NCBI GenBank assembly: GCA_046328115.1
Contig: JAXLXE010000001.1
Coordinates: 868,001-932,000, forward strand
Source: JAXLXE01 sp046328115
GTDB lineage: Bacteria; Chloroflexota; UBA6077; JACCZL01
Reading direction: 5' to 3'
DNA length: 64,000 bases
In this document: in pieces, positions 57,018-64,000 of the stretch
Position numbering within the stretch: position 1 is the first letter of the stretch
Layout of the letters: every line of letters starts with the position of its first letter
Notes under the pieces: model-generated
Database searches by the model: none
Told to the model about the DNA's origin: nothing
The model's input: the letters and a program-made list of their open reading frames with translations, nothing else
Made by a program: the position numbers and the translations under genes

Positions 57018-59024
57018 ATGGTCGACGTCGGAAAGCTCGTCGCGGATCGGCTGAGCGGGCAGCCAGCGCTGGAGCTGGCCACCAGCATCACCCGTTTCCA
57101 CCGACCCCCAGGTGGTGCGGGGTACCATGCCACGACTAACCTGGTCGCGGAACACCTGCGCGCCGAACCCGGCGTCGACATTCAGGTCGATCGATATCCG
57201 CTGGATGGGAAAACCGTCGCCGGCCACGCCCCGCTGCCCCTGGCCTGGGAGCCATATTCGGCATCTGTTGCCGTGGTCGGGCCGGTCCAGGAGCCGGTGG
57301 TCGACATGCGAACCGCCTCGTCCTGCCTGGCCTGGTGGTCAAAGCCCACGCCGCCGGGCGGGATCCGCGCAGAGCTCGTTGATCTGGGGACGGCCGAGAG
57401 CGACGCGGACTTCGAGAGTAGGGACCTGCGCGGCAAGGTCGCCTTGATAGGTCATACCGAACGGCCCGGCGCGTGGATGCACGCGGCGCGCCGAGCCATG
57501 GAGCTCGGCGCCATCGGCATACTCTCCGACTACCTCTTCTACAGCTTCCCACCCCACCGCACCCGCGCGGGTCTGCCGGAGGCGGTCTTCCTGCTGCGGC
57601 TCCCGAATCAGCGGGGCGAGTTCAACGCCTGGGCGTGCTCCATCTCCTACGCCGCCGCACAGCGTCTGCGTGAGCTCCTCAGGATCGGGACGGTCACGCT
57701 CGACTGCGACATCCAGTGTCGGGCTTTCGAGGGCGAGGGCCAGAACCTGCTCGCCACCATCCCAGGCACCGACCCAACGGCCGGCACGGTGTACTTCATG
57801 GCCCACTGCTCCGCCGCCACCCAGCCGTGCGCCAACTGTGCGGCCGGTCCCGCCCTGATGGTGGAGGTTGCCCGCACCCTGAACGGACTGATCCAGGACG
57901 GCCAGTTGCCGCGACCGCGACGCTCCATTCGATTTCTGTTCGTGATCGAGGGCCTTGGCTCACGAGCCCACATCGACGCGAACCGCGACGAGGTCGCAAA
58001 CGTCAAGGCCGCGTTCTGCTTCGACAGCGTCGGGCACGACCAGGGCAAGCTGAAGTCGGCGCTGCTGTTCTACCGAAGCCCGGACTCTACGCGGTCTTTC
58101 GTAAACGAGTATTTCGCCGGCGTGATGGAGCGCGTCCCGCAGGGTGGGTCATGGGTATTTGCGGACGACTCGTCGCTCGCCCCGGTGCAGTTCACCCAGG
58201 CACCATACACGCCCTGGAGTGACAACCACTACTGGGTAGGCTATGGCGTTCCGTGCCCGCTCATCATGTCCTGGCCAGACAAGTTCTTCCACACCCAGCT
58301 CCTGACGCCGGACAACCTGGATTCGCGGGTATTTCGCCGCGTCGGCATCACATCCGCCGTGGCCGCGTATGAGATCGCGGCGGCCGGCGGGGAGCGGGCC
58401 GGAGCCATCGCCGCGGAGGTCGCTGCCAGATCCCGCGCGAACATGGATCGGATCGTCGCGCGCCTCAGACACCTGATCGCGGACTCACCCGCCGACGCTG
58501 CACGCCTGGGGCGGCGCGTGCTCCGAGACCTGGACTATCGAGCCCGCGTAGATGGCGAGGCGATCGCTTCCACCCGATCCCTGGTCTCCGATCAGGAGCG
58601 CCCGCGCCATCAGACCCGGACCACGGAGCTAGCCAGTGAGCTCAGCAAGCACGCCGCCGAGCTCGGGGCGACGGTGCAAGCGCTCACCGGCGCCGGGCCG
58701 CTCGACATCACGGCGCCCACGGGTCGACTCGCCGCCGTTCCGCGCAAGCTGCGCGATGGTACGGAGACCTTCCTGTCCGGGTCGGACCACCCAAAGCTCG
58801 CCCGCATCGTCGCCGCCATGCAGGCCGAAGACCCGACGATCATCTACGACTCGCTGCGCCCCATGGGCGACGAGTTCTGGAACCTGGTGGATGGCAAGCG
58901 CACGATCGCTGAGATCGCCGACGAGCTCTGCCTCCAGTTTGGCTTCGAGCTGAGCGCGGAGCACTTCGTCCCGCTGGCCGAGGGTATGGCCGAGAAAGGA
59001 TTCCTGACCTTCGATGAACCGTGA
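57018..59024 (+). CDS. M28/DUF4910-like peptidase homologue with altered metal site and winged-helix tail
   Basis: A 668-residue cytoplasmic protein. Residues about 90-200 form a PA-like insert, and 255-470 an M28-type aminopeptidase fold. In the metal motif, His263 is kept in MAHCSAATQ, but the bridging Asp (usual GANDNASG) is Cys274 in CANCAAG. The later Glu is in IEGLGSR, Asp in CFDSVGHDQ, and His in FFHTQLLTPDNLD. The last ~80 residues (FWNLVDGKRTIAEIADELC, EGMAEKGFLTF) resemble a PqqD-like or winged-helix domain. GGAGGAA precedes ATG. It overlaps the next gene by 11 bases. Activity as an aminopeptidase is doubtful. Confidence 0.75.
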   Translation: MVDVGKLVADRLSGQPALELATSITRFHRPPGGAGYHATTNLVAEHLRAEPGVDIQVDRYPLDGKTVAGHAPLPLAWEPYSASVAVVGPVQEPVVDMRTASSCLAWWSKPTPPGGIRAELVDLGTAESDADFESRDLRGKVALIGHTERPGAWMHAARRAMELGAIGILSDYLFYSFPPHRTRAGLPEAVFLLRLPNQRGEFNAWACSISYAAAQRLRELLRIGTVTLDCDIQCRAFEGEGQNLLATIPGTDPTAGTVYFMAHCSAATQPCANCAAGPALMVEVARTLNGLIQDGQLPRPRRSIRFLFVIEGLGSRAHIDANRDEVANVKAAFCFDSVGHDQGKLKSALLFYRSPDSTRSFVNEYFAGVMERVPQGGSWVFADDSSLAPVQFTQAPYTPWSDNHYWVGYGVPCPLIMSWPDKFFHTQLLTPDNLDSRVFRRVGITSAVAAYEIAAAGGERAGAIAAEVAARSRANMDRIVARLRHLIADSPADAARLGRRVLRDLDYRARVDGEAIASTRSLVSDQERPRHQTRTTELASELSKHAAELGATVQALTGAGPLDITAPTGRLAAVPRKLRDGTETFLSGSDHPKLARIVAAMQAEDPTIIYDSLRPMGDEFWNLVDGKRTIAEIADELCLQFGFELSAEHFVPLAEGMAEKGFLTFDEP

Positions 59025-60474
59025 CGCCATCCACCAGCACATCGACAACCACATCGGGGAGCACGTCGCCAATGTCCAGCGCTGGATTCGCCAGCCCAGC
59101 GTGAGCTGGGACTACCTGGGCGTGTCCGACTGCGCGCAGGTGGTGGCCGAGTCGTACCGATCGCTCGGCTGCTCCGAGGTGGAGATCATCCAGGGGCGCT
59201 TCCACCCAGGCGTCTGGGCCTACTACGACGCCGGCTCACCCGTGACCGTCCACAACTACTGCATGTTCGACACCCGCACCGTGGATCGAGGGGGCTGGAA
59301 GCACGACCCCTGGGGTGCGGAGCTCGTGCCAATGGGCTCCTTCCCCAAAGTGCTGGTGGGCCGCGGCGCGCTCGGCGCCAAGGGACCCTACGTGGCGTTC
59401 CTCAACGCGCTCTCCTCGATCATCGCGGTGGAGGGCAAGCTGCCCGTGAACGTGATGTTCCTTGCGGAGGGTGAGGAGATCATGGGGAGCCCCACGTACC
59501 GCGAGTTCGTGGAGCGTTACCGTGACCGGCTGAGCACCGTGGACGCCAGCTACTGCGCCACAAGCTCCCAGAACCCCAACGGCAGCATCAACGTGGGCCT
59601 TGGCCTCAAGGGCATGATCGTCATCGAGCTCGTCGCCTCCGGCGGTCGCTGGGGACGGGCGCCGACAAACACGATCCACAGCCAGGCCGCCGCCCTGGTG
59701 GACAGCCCACCGTTCAGGTTAGCGCAAGCCGTGGCCAGCCTGACCGACCACGAGGGCCGTGGGTGCGCCGTGAGCGGGCTTAAGGAGTTGTGGAGCTATC
59801 GCAAGCCGCTCGACGCCGAGGAGCGCGAACTGCTCGATCGCCTCGCCGAGCGATTCAAGGGTCGGGACTGGCGCGACGTCATCCCCGTCGGCGGCGCCGC
59901 AAACGTCGATCGGCTGGTCGGCGGCTCAGACGGAATCGCCCCCCTCGTCAACTTCCTCTACGGTCCCACCCTCAACGTCGCGGGGATGTGGAGCGGCTTC
60001 CTGGGCCCCCGCTCCGGCACCATCCCGTTCATCGTGCCCGGAAAGGCCAGCGCCATGCTCGACATGCGGTGGGTCGTGGACATCTCGCCGGACGAGATCA
60101 TCGGCCACGTCCGCAAGCACCTCGACGATCGCGGTTTCACGGACATCGATATCGAGATCTACTCGTCGTTTTCCCACGCGCAGACCCCCGTGTCACATCC
60201 CGCCATTCAGTCCGTGCTCCAAACGGCCTCGGACTGGGGTCTGGAGACGGACGTCTGGCCCATCCAGGCCGGCGGCGGACCGTGGTCGGTGGTGCCGAGC
60301 ACCTTTCGGGTGCCCTGCATCCGTGGTGGCGTCATCGGTGGGGGCGGCGGCGGCGCCACTGACGAGTACCTCGTGATCGAGGGCGACGGCAAAGTGGCCG
60401 GGCTTGCCGAGGCAGAGAAGTACCACGTGGACCTGCTTTACAACTACGCCCGCTCAGCGGGTGCCAGGGTGTAG
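59014..60474 (+). CDS. M20-family peptidase homologue lacking metal ligands
   Basis: A 486-residue protein with the complete M20 (carnosinase/ArgE/DapE-like) fold and order. The metal ligands are replaced: the His of GHxDV is Met84 (YCMFD, Asp86 kept), the bridging Asp of GRGxxDDKG is Gly121 (GALGAKG), the second Glu of EEE is Ile156 (catalytic Glu155 kept), the next Asp is Ser184, and the C-terminal His is Thr449 in GATDEYL. The substrate-binding and lid regions remain (GLGLKGMIVIELV, FIVPGKASAMLDMRWV). It is translated with the M28-like gene. It is either a pseudoenzyme or has a new activity. Confidence 0.8.
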   Translation: MNRDAIHQHIDNHIGEHVANVQRWIRQPSVSWDYLGVSDCAQVVAESYRSLGCSEVEIIQGRFHPGVWAYYDAGSPVTVHNYCMFDTRTVDRGGWKHDPWGAELVPMGSFPKVLVGRGALGAKGPYVAFLNALSSIIAVEGKLPVNVMFLAEGEEIMGSPTYREFVERYRDRLSTVDASYCATSSQNPNGSINVGLGLKGMIVIELVASGGRWGRAPTNTIHSQAAALVDSPPFRLAQAVASLTDHEGRGCAVSGLKELWSYRKPLDAEERELLDRLAERFKGRDWRDVIPVGGAANVDRLVGGSDGIAPLVNFLYGPTLNVAGMWSGFLGPRSGTIPFIVPGKASAMLDMRWVVDISPDEIIGHVRKHLDDRGFTDIDIEIYSSFSHAQTPVSHPAIQSVLQTASDWGLETDVWPIQAGGGPWSVVPSTFRVPCIRGGVIGGGGGGATDEYLVIEGDGKVAGLAEAEKYHVDLLYNYARSAGARV

Positions 60475-60490
60475 GGCGGCGGGTGACAGA

Positions 60491-61918
60491 GTGACACGCG
60501 AGCGATCGTTCCACGCCCGCCTCTTCGGCGATCCACCGCCGCCGGACCTGCGCCGCGACAACACGGCGCTGCTGGTCGTGGACATGCAGTACTTCGATGC
60601 CCACCCCGACTGGGGCGAGGGACTCACGGCAAAGCAGATGGGCGTTGAGGGTTACTTCGACGAGTACTTCCAACGTATCGACGAGATCACGCCGCGCATC
60701 CAGCGGTTGCTGGCTGCCTCCCGCGCCGCCGGTATCGAGGTCATTCACCTGAGGGTATCGGAGCTGACCGAGGATTCGCGCGACGTGGGCCGCAAGCAGG
60801 CCGTGCGCGGCCTGTTCGTGCCGCGCTCCTCCAAGGAGGCCGACCTGCTCGAAGGTCTCACCGCCGAGGGCGACGAGATCGTCATCTCCAAGTCCTCCTC
60901 CGGAGTGTTTGCCTGGACCAACCTCGACCGACTGCTGCAGACCATGCGGATCGACAACCTGATTTACACCGGCACGGCCACAAGCGGCTGCATCGAGAGC
61001 GCGGTGAAGGACGCGGCAGACCTGGGCTACCGCGCCCTGATCGTCGATGACGCGTGCGCGTCCTCCACCATGGCGGACCATTCAGCAGCGCTCGTGCGGA
61101 TGGACGGCGGGCCCAATCAGATCGTCCAGACGGAGGAGATGCTCGACGCGATCGAGCGGCTCTCCGCTCAACCCGTGCCCGCGCGACGCCAGGCGCTTGC
61201 CCGCCACCTGGCCACGCCAGCCGCTGCTCCCCAGGGCGGCGGCCCGGACGATCCGTACCGGGCCATCTTCTTATCGCCGCCCCCGCCTGACCTGTCGATC
61301 GCCAGCACGGCGCTCGTCCTGCTCGATTGTCAGCGGCTGACCGCGAGCGCGGATGGCTCGCTGGTCCGCCTGGCCGAGGAGCGGGGGTTGTCCGCCGAGC
61401 TCGCGGCCTACTTCGAGCGTGTCTCCACGACGCTGCCCCAGGCGCGTGCGCTGCTCGTGGCGTGTCGCGGCGTGGGTGTACCGGTGATCCACGCGCGGCT
61501 GGCCGACCAGACCGAGGCCGGCCGGGATGTCGGGCCACGCCACCGCGCGTACGGGCTGCGCGTTGCGCCCAGCTCGGCAGACGCCCAGTTCCTCCCCGGC
61601 CTGGACCCGCGCGGCGACGAGATCGTGCTCAACCGCTCGGGCGCCGGGCTGTTTGCCACCACCAACGTCGATCGGCTGCTGCGGAATATGGCCGTAACCA
61701 CGGTCATCATCGCCGGCACGTCGTTCGATGGTGGCATCGAGGCCACCATCCGAAGCGCCGCTGACCGCGACTACGACGTGGTGCTGGCGTCCGACGCGGC
61801 GTCCCTGTTCTGGGCAAGCGGTGACCTCAAGAAGATGCAGGCCGGCCTGACCACGGTGATGGCCGTTGACGATCTGATCGCGGCCCTCACTGCCCAGGCG
61901 CGCCCGGCCGTCGACTGA
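60491..61918 (+). CDS. Tandem isochorismatase-like protein: active first, inactive-looking second domain
   Basis: A 475-residue protein from GTG 60491 made of two isochorismatase/cysteine-hydrolase domains in tandem. Domain 1 (about 15-225) keeps the triad Asp31 (VVDMQ), Lys134 (SKSSSGVF) and Cys167 (TSGCIESA). Domain 2 (about 255-465) has the Asp in LLDCQ, but Lys is Arg382 (NRSGAG) and Cys is Gly415 (FDGGIEA). The duplicated blocks share QxRGL/YGLRV and GDEIV segments. Family members hydrolyse isochorismate, N-carbamoylsarcosine, biuret or nicotinamide. The substrate of domain 1 is unknown; domain 2 is probably structural or binding. Confidence 0.85.
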   Translation: MTRERSFHARLFGDPPPPDLRRDNTALLVVDMQYFDAHPDWGEGLTAKQMGVEGYFDEYFQRIDEITPRIQRLLAASRAAGIEVIHLRVSELTEDSRDVGRKQAVRGLFVPRSSKEADLLEGLTAEGDEIVISKSSSGVFAWTNLDRLLQTMRIDNLIYTGTATSGCIESAVKDAADLGYRALIVDDACASSTMADHSAALVRMDGGPNQIVQTEEMLDAIERLSAQPVPARRQALARHLATPAAAPQGGGPDDPYRAIFLSPPPPDLSIASTALVLLDCQRLTASADGSLVRLAEERGLSAELAAYFERVSTTLPQARALLVACRGVGVPVIHARLADQTEAGRDVGPRHRAYGLRVAPSSADAQFLPGLDPRGDEIVLNRSGAGLFATTNVDRLLRNMAVTTVIIAGTSFDGGIEATIRSAADRDYDVVLASDAASLFWASGDLKKMQAGLTTVMAVDDLIAALTAQARPAVD

Positions 61919-61920
61919 CC

Positions 61921-62595
61921 GTGGTTCACCGTACACCGTTGCCCAACCTGTTTCCCCCCGCGATCGACCGCCCCATCGCGGCGTCGGACTCCGCGCTCGT
62001 CCTGCTGGACTTCCAGCGGTGCTACGTGGACCGTGCGGTGGGGATCGGCAGGCTGGCAGCCGAACGTGGCATCGACGCCGAACTAGACGAGTACTTTGAG
62101 CAGGTGGCCTACGCCGTCCGCAACGCGCGCGATCTCCTCCACGCATTCCGGGCAGCGGGCGTCACCGTCATCCACTGTCGAATCGTGGACCGGCCGCGGA
62201 TGACACCGTCGACGGTGCAGTCCGGCGTCATCGGCTGGCTTCGGTCCGCCAGCGATGCCGACGCCGACTTTTGCGCCGACCTGGCGCCGGCCCCTGGCGA
62301 AGTGGTGGTAGAGCGGCGCGCGCTCAACCCGTTCGTCCGGTCCGATCTGGAGCGCGTCGTCGAGGATCGCGGCCTCTCCACACTGGTGCTGGCCGGGGTC
62401 GGCGTTGCCACCACGGTCTACCCCGCCGCACGCGACGCGGCCGATCGCGGTTACGCCGTGATCGGGGTCCCAGATGCGTGCGTGGGCGACACCTTCGAGA
62501 TCCACGACTTCATGCTCAACCAGCTTGTCGGCGGCCTGATTCGCCTGCGCTCAACGGCCGCCGTGCTAGCCGCCATGCAGGGAGGTGCCTCGTGA
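61921..62595 (+). CDS. Isochorismatase-like protein lacking catalytic Cys and Lys
   Basis: A 224-residue single-domain relative of the preceding protein, starting with GTG two bases after its stop. The N-terminal Asp is present (LLDFQRCYVD), but the Lys position is Arg (ERRALNPF) and the nucleophile position is Thr165 (VATTVYPAARDA). The hydrophobic core helix and DAADRGYAVIGVPDACV segment are conserved, so the fold is kept. Its stop overlaps the phosphotriesterase-like start as GTGA. It looks like a non-catalytic subunit paired with the active domain upstream. Confidence 0.8.
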   Translation: MVHRTPLPNLFPPAIDRPIAASDSALVLLDFQRCYVDRAVGIGRLAAERGIDAELDEYFEQVAYAVRNARDLLHAFRAAGVTVIHCRIVDRPRMTPSTVQSGVIGWLRSASDADADFCADLAPAPGEVVVERRALNPFVRSDLERVVEDRGLSTLVLAGVGVATTVYPAARDAADRGYAVIGVPDACVGDTFEIHDFMLNQLVGGLIRLRSTAAVLAAMQGGAS

Positions 62596-63569
62596 CGGTG
62601 GGCACGATCCAGACCGTGCTCGGACCGATCGAGCCCGCCGCGCTCGGCGTCACGCTTACCCACGAGCACGTCTGGTGCAACCAGGCGCTGTGCCGCCTGG
62701 GCGACCGCTGGCGGGCGACGGATCCCAGGAGTCTGATGATCCTGGATGAGCCAGACGTCGCCGTGGCTGAGCTCCAGGACCTCCACGCGCTGGGTGGCCG
62801 GGCGCTGGTGGAGGCAACGGTCGGCGGCTGGGGCCGTGACGTGGCGATGCTGCGCGCGATCTCGGAGCGCTCCGGGATCCAGATCGTCGCGGCCAGCGGC
62901 TACTACGTGGAGGCGTGTCTGCCGTCCTGGACGCCTGAAAAGACGATCGACCAGCTAGCCGACGTGCTCGTGCGCGAGGCCACCTTGGGGGCTGACGGCA
63001 CGGACATCCGCACCGGCATCCTGAAGGCGGCCATCGGGCGCGGCCGCATCGAAGGCGAGGAGGAGCGCTGCGCCCGCGCCGTGGCCCGCGCCCAGGTCCG
63101 CACGGGTTTGCCGATCACCACCCACACCTCCGGCAACGTCCGCTTCGAGATCGCCCAGGGCAACGCCGGCCCCGGTCTGCTCGATCTCTTTGAGAGCGAA
63201 GGCGCCGACCTGAGCGCCGTCATCATCGGCCACACCGACGAGAACGCCGACATCCGGGTGCTCGAGACGATCTGCAGACGGGGGGCGTTCGTCCAGTTCG
63301 ACGTGATCGGCAAGAGCCACTGGATGTTGGACGAGACGCGTGTCCAACTTGCGCGCCAACTCATCGATCGAGGGCACGGCGACCGCCTCCTGCTCTCGAG
63401 CGACCGCGCCCGCAAGACCGAGCTGAGGAAGTACGGCGGCCCAGGCTACGGCCACGTCCTGCGATCGTTCGTCCCCATGCTGCAGGCAGCCGGGATAGAG
63501 GAAGCCGCCATCGAAGCGATCCTGGTCCACAACCCGGCCCATGCCCTCACCCGCCGCCCGACCCCGTAG
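62592..63569 (+). CDS. Phosphotriesterase-like (PTE/lactonase family) metal hydrolase
   Basis: A 325-residue TIM-barrel hydrolase from GTG 62592, with GGAGGTG four bases upstream. The binuclear site is complete: HxH in THEHVW, the carboxylated Lys in GILKAAIG, His in ITTHTS, His in IGHTDEN and Asp in LLSSDRARK. Relatives are lactonases and phosphotriesterases (phosphodiester, N-acyl-homoserine lactone and others). It is the last gene of the operon and, with domain 1 of the isochorismatase fusion, one of the only two members with all catalytic residues. An ATG-type start at 62271 would overlap the previous gene and is rejected. Confidence 0.85.
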   Translation: MTVGTIQTVLGPIEPAALGVTLTHEHVWCNQALCRLGDRWRATDPRSLMILDEPDVAVAELQDLHALGGRALVEATVGGWGRDVAMLRAISERSGIQIVAASGYYVEACLPSWTPEKTIDQLADVLVREATLGADGTDIRTGILKAAIGRGRIEGEEERCARAVARAQVRTGLPITTHTSGNVRFEIAQGNAGPGLLDLFESEGADLSAVIIGHTDENADIRVLETICRRGAFVQFDVIGKSHWMLDETRVQLARQLIDRGHGDRLLLSSDRARKTELRKYGGPGYGHVLRSFVPMLQAAGIEEAAIEAILVHNPAHALTRRPTP

Positions 63570-63739
63570 GACCTCACGAACAGCGATACCGACGGCGATA
63601 CCACCGGCCACGCCCGACCGCCTTCACCAGACCGCCCGAAACCAGACCGTCATGCTGCGCCTGTGAGGCATCTAGCCCGCCGCCCGACCGCCGGCGACTT
63701 CCTCGTCGCCCGAGCACCGCGTGCCCATTCGCACCCAGC

Positions 63740-63768
63740 TTGACAGTTCCCCACCCCCTGCCTATCCT
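63740..63768 (+). promoter_or_regulatory. Sigma70-type promoter of the CSLREA protein gene
   Basis: TTGACA (63740-63745), 17-base spacer, TATCCT (63763-63768), 67 bases before the ATG at 63835. The region 63570-63739 before it shows nothing else supportable. Confidence 0.65.
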
Positions 63769-63834
63769 TCGACCGCTCCGCCCGGATCAGGGGATGCGCG
63801 CGGCGGAGCGCACCACCGCCCCATTGGAGTGTTG

Positions 63835-64000
63835 ATGCCCAGTCCGGCCGCGCGCTCGTCGTACCTGCTCGGCGCCCTCCTGACCGGCCTCCTGCTCGTG
63901 CTCCTCGCGCCCGCCGACGGCGTCCACGCCGCGACGATCCAGGTCACCACCTCAGCAGACGAGAACAACACCAATCTGGCCGACTGCTCGCTCCGCGAGG
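63835..64000 (+). CDS. Secreted CSLREA-domain protein (partial)
   Basis: The start of an exported protein cut by the right edge; 55 codons are visible. The signal peptide (about 1-32) has a hydrophobic run LLGALLTGLLLVLLAP and an A-x-A-type site at VHA-A. Mature residues ATIQVTTSADENNTN and ADCSLRE match the CSLREA N-terminal domain found in large extracellular adhesin-like or polymorphic-outer-membrane-type proteins of Chloroflexota and relatives. ATG 63835 has GGAG five bases upstream and a good promoter. The rest is outside the window. Confidence 0.85.
   Translation, partial: MPSPAARSSYLLGALLTGLLLVLLAPADGVHAATIQVTTSADENNTNLADCSLRE

Noticed and set aside
62271..62591. A 107-codon N-terminal extension of the phosphotriesterase-like protein
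   Set aside because: It would overlap the isochorismatase-like gene and has Arg/Gly-rich non-protein-like composition; GTG 62592 has an excellent ribosome site and a GTGA overlap.

Overview
The window is a GC-rich, densely coding stretch of a bacterial chromosome with 54 supported protein genes and no rRNA, recognisable tRNA, insertion sequence, phage gene or CRISPR array. The likely source is a member of the Chloroflexota (Thermomicrobia- or SAR202-like heterotrophs). This rests on Tat-exported solute-binding lipoproteins with Ala/Pro/Lys linkers after the lipobox Cys, a luciferase-like F420-type oxidoreductase, a CSLREA-type secreted protein at the right end, tandem half-size chromate transporters and several ABC importers without ATPase genes. 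The assignment is an inference; no taxonomic marker gene is present.

Layout. 1-3.3 kb: sugar ABC importer (two permeases and a binding protein, minus strand, cut by the left edge). 3.4-9.4 kb: TPP enzyme, LLM oxidoreductase, PuuD-type urate oxidase, and a convergent aldo/keto reductase and lactonase-like amidohydrolase. 9.5-15.2 kb: a stress or translation-quality group (Lon-family protease, small protein, baeRF-type release-factor homologue, HPF/RaiA-like protein) followed by two half chromate transporters. 15.3-21.0 kb: two paralogous amidohydrolases, a GH127 arabinofuranosidase and a Tat-exported beta-propeller. 21.0-24.7 kb: a second sugar ABC operon with a clear promoter and terminator. 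24.8-29.7 kb: SBP56/methanethiol oxidase, a membrane protein, an HpcH/HpaI aldolase, an Asn-rich secreted protein and a DinB/MDMPI-SCP2 enzyme. 29.7-33.5 kb: a protoglobin-MoaD fusion divergent from a tungsten/molybdenum AOR, plus a standalone MoaD and a small partner. 33.6-44.6 kb: a third sugar ABC operon, then Gfo/Idh oxidoreductase, sulfatase, epimerase, a large unclassified glycosidase-like protein and an SDR, which look like glycan catabolism. 44.6-47.4 kb: an nrtR-nadC-nadA operon. 47.5-53.0 kb: NHL beta-propeller, GIY-YIG nuclease with REP-like repeats, amidohydrolase and an orphan xanthine-dehydrogenase-type large subunit. 53.2-63.6 kb: a long single-direction operon with a Dpp/Opp-type binding protein and permeases, an M28-like protein, an M20-like protein, three isochorismatase-like domains and a phosphotriesterase-like protein. 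63.7-64 kb: promoter and start of a CSLREA protein.

The unifying theme is scavenging of sugars, sulfated or uronate-type glycans, peptides and small heteroatom compounds. Four binding-protein/permease sets occur with no ATP-binding subunit, so shared ATPases encoded elsewhere are implied. In three of the four sets a strong GC hairpin lies between the binding-protein gene and the permeases, probably allowing the binding protein to be made in excess. NrtR is the only transcription regulator recognised in the window.

The two most unusual items are (i) the heme-globin/MoaD fusion beside AOR, whose MoaD tail lacks the Gly-Gly end while a standalone MoaD nearby keeps it, and (ii) the 53-63 kb operon, where the M20-like protein has lost essentially all metal ligands, the M28-like protein has a ligand changed to Cys, and two of three isochorismatase-like domains have lost the catalytic Cys and Lys.
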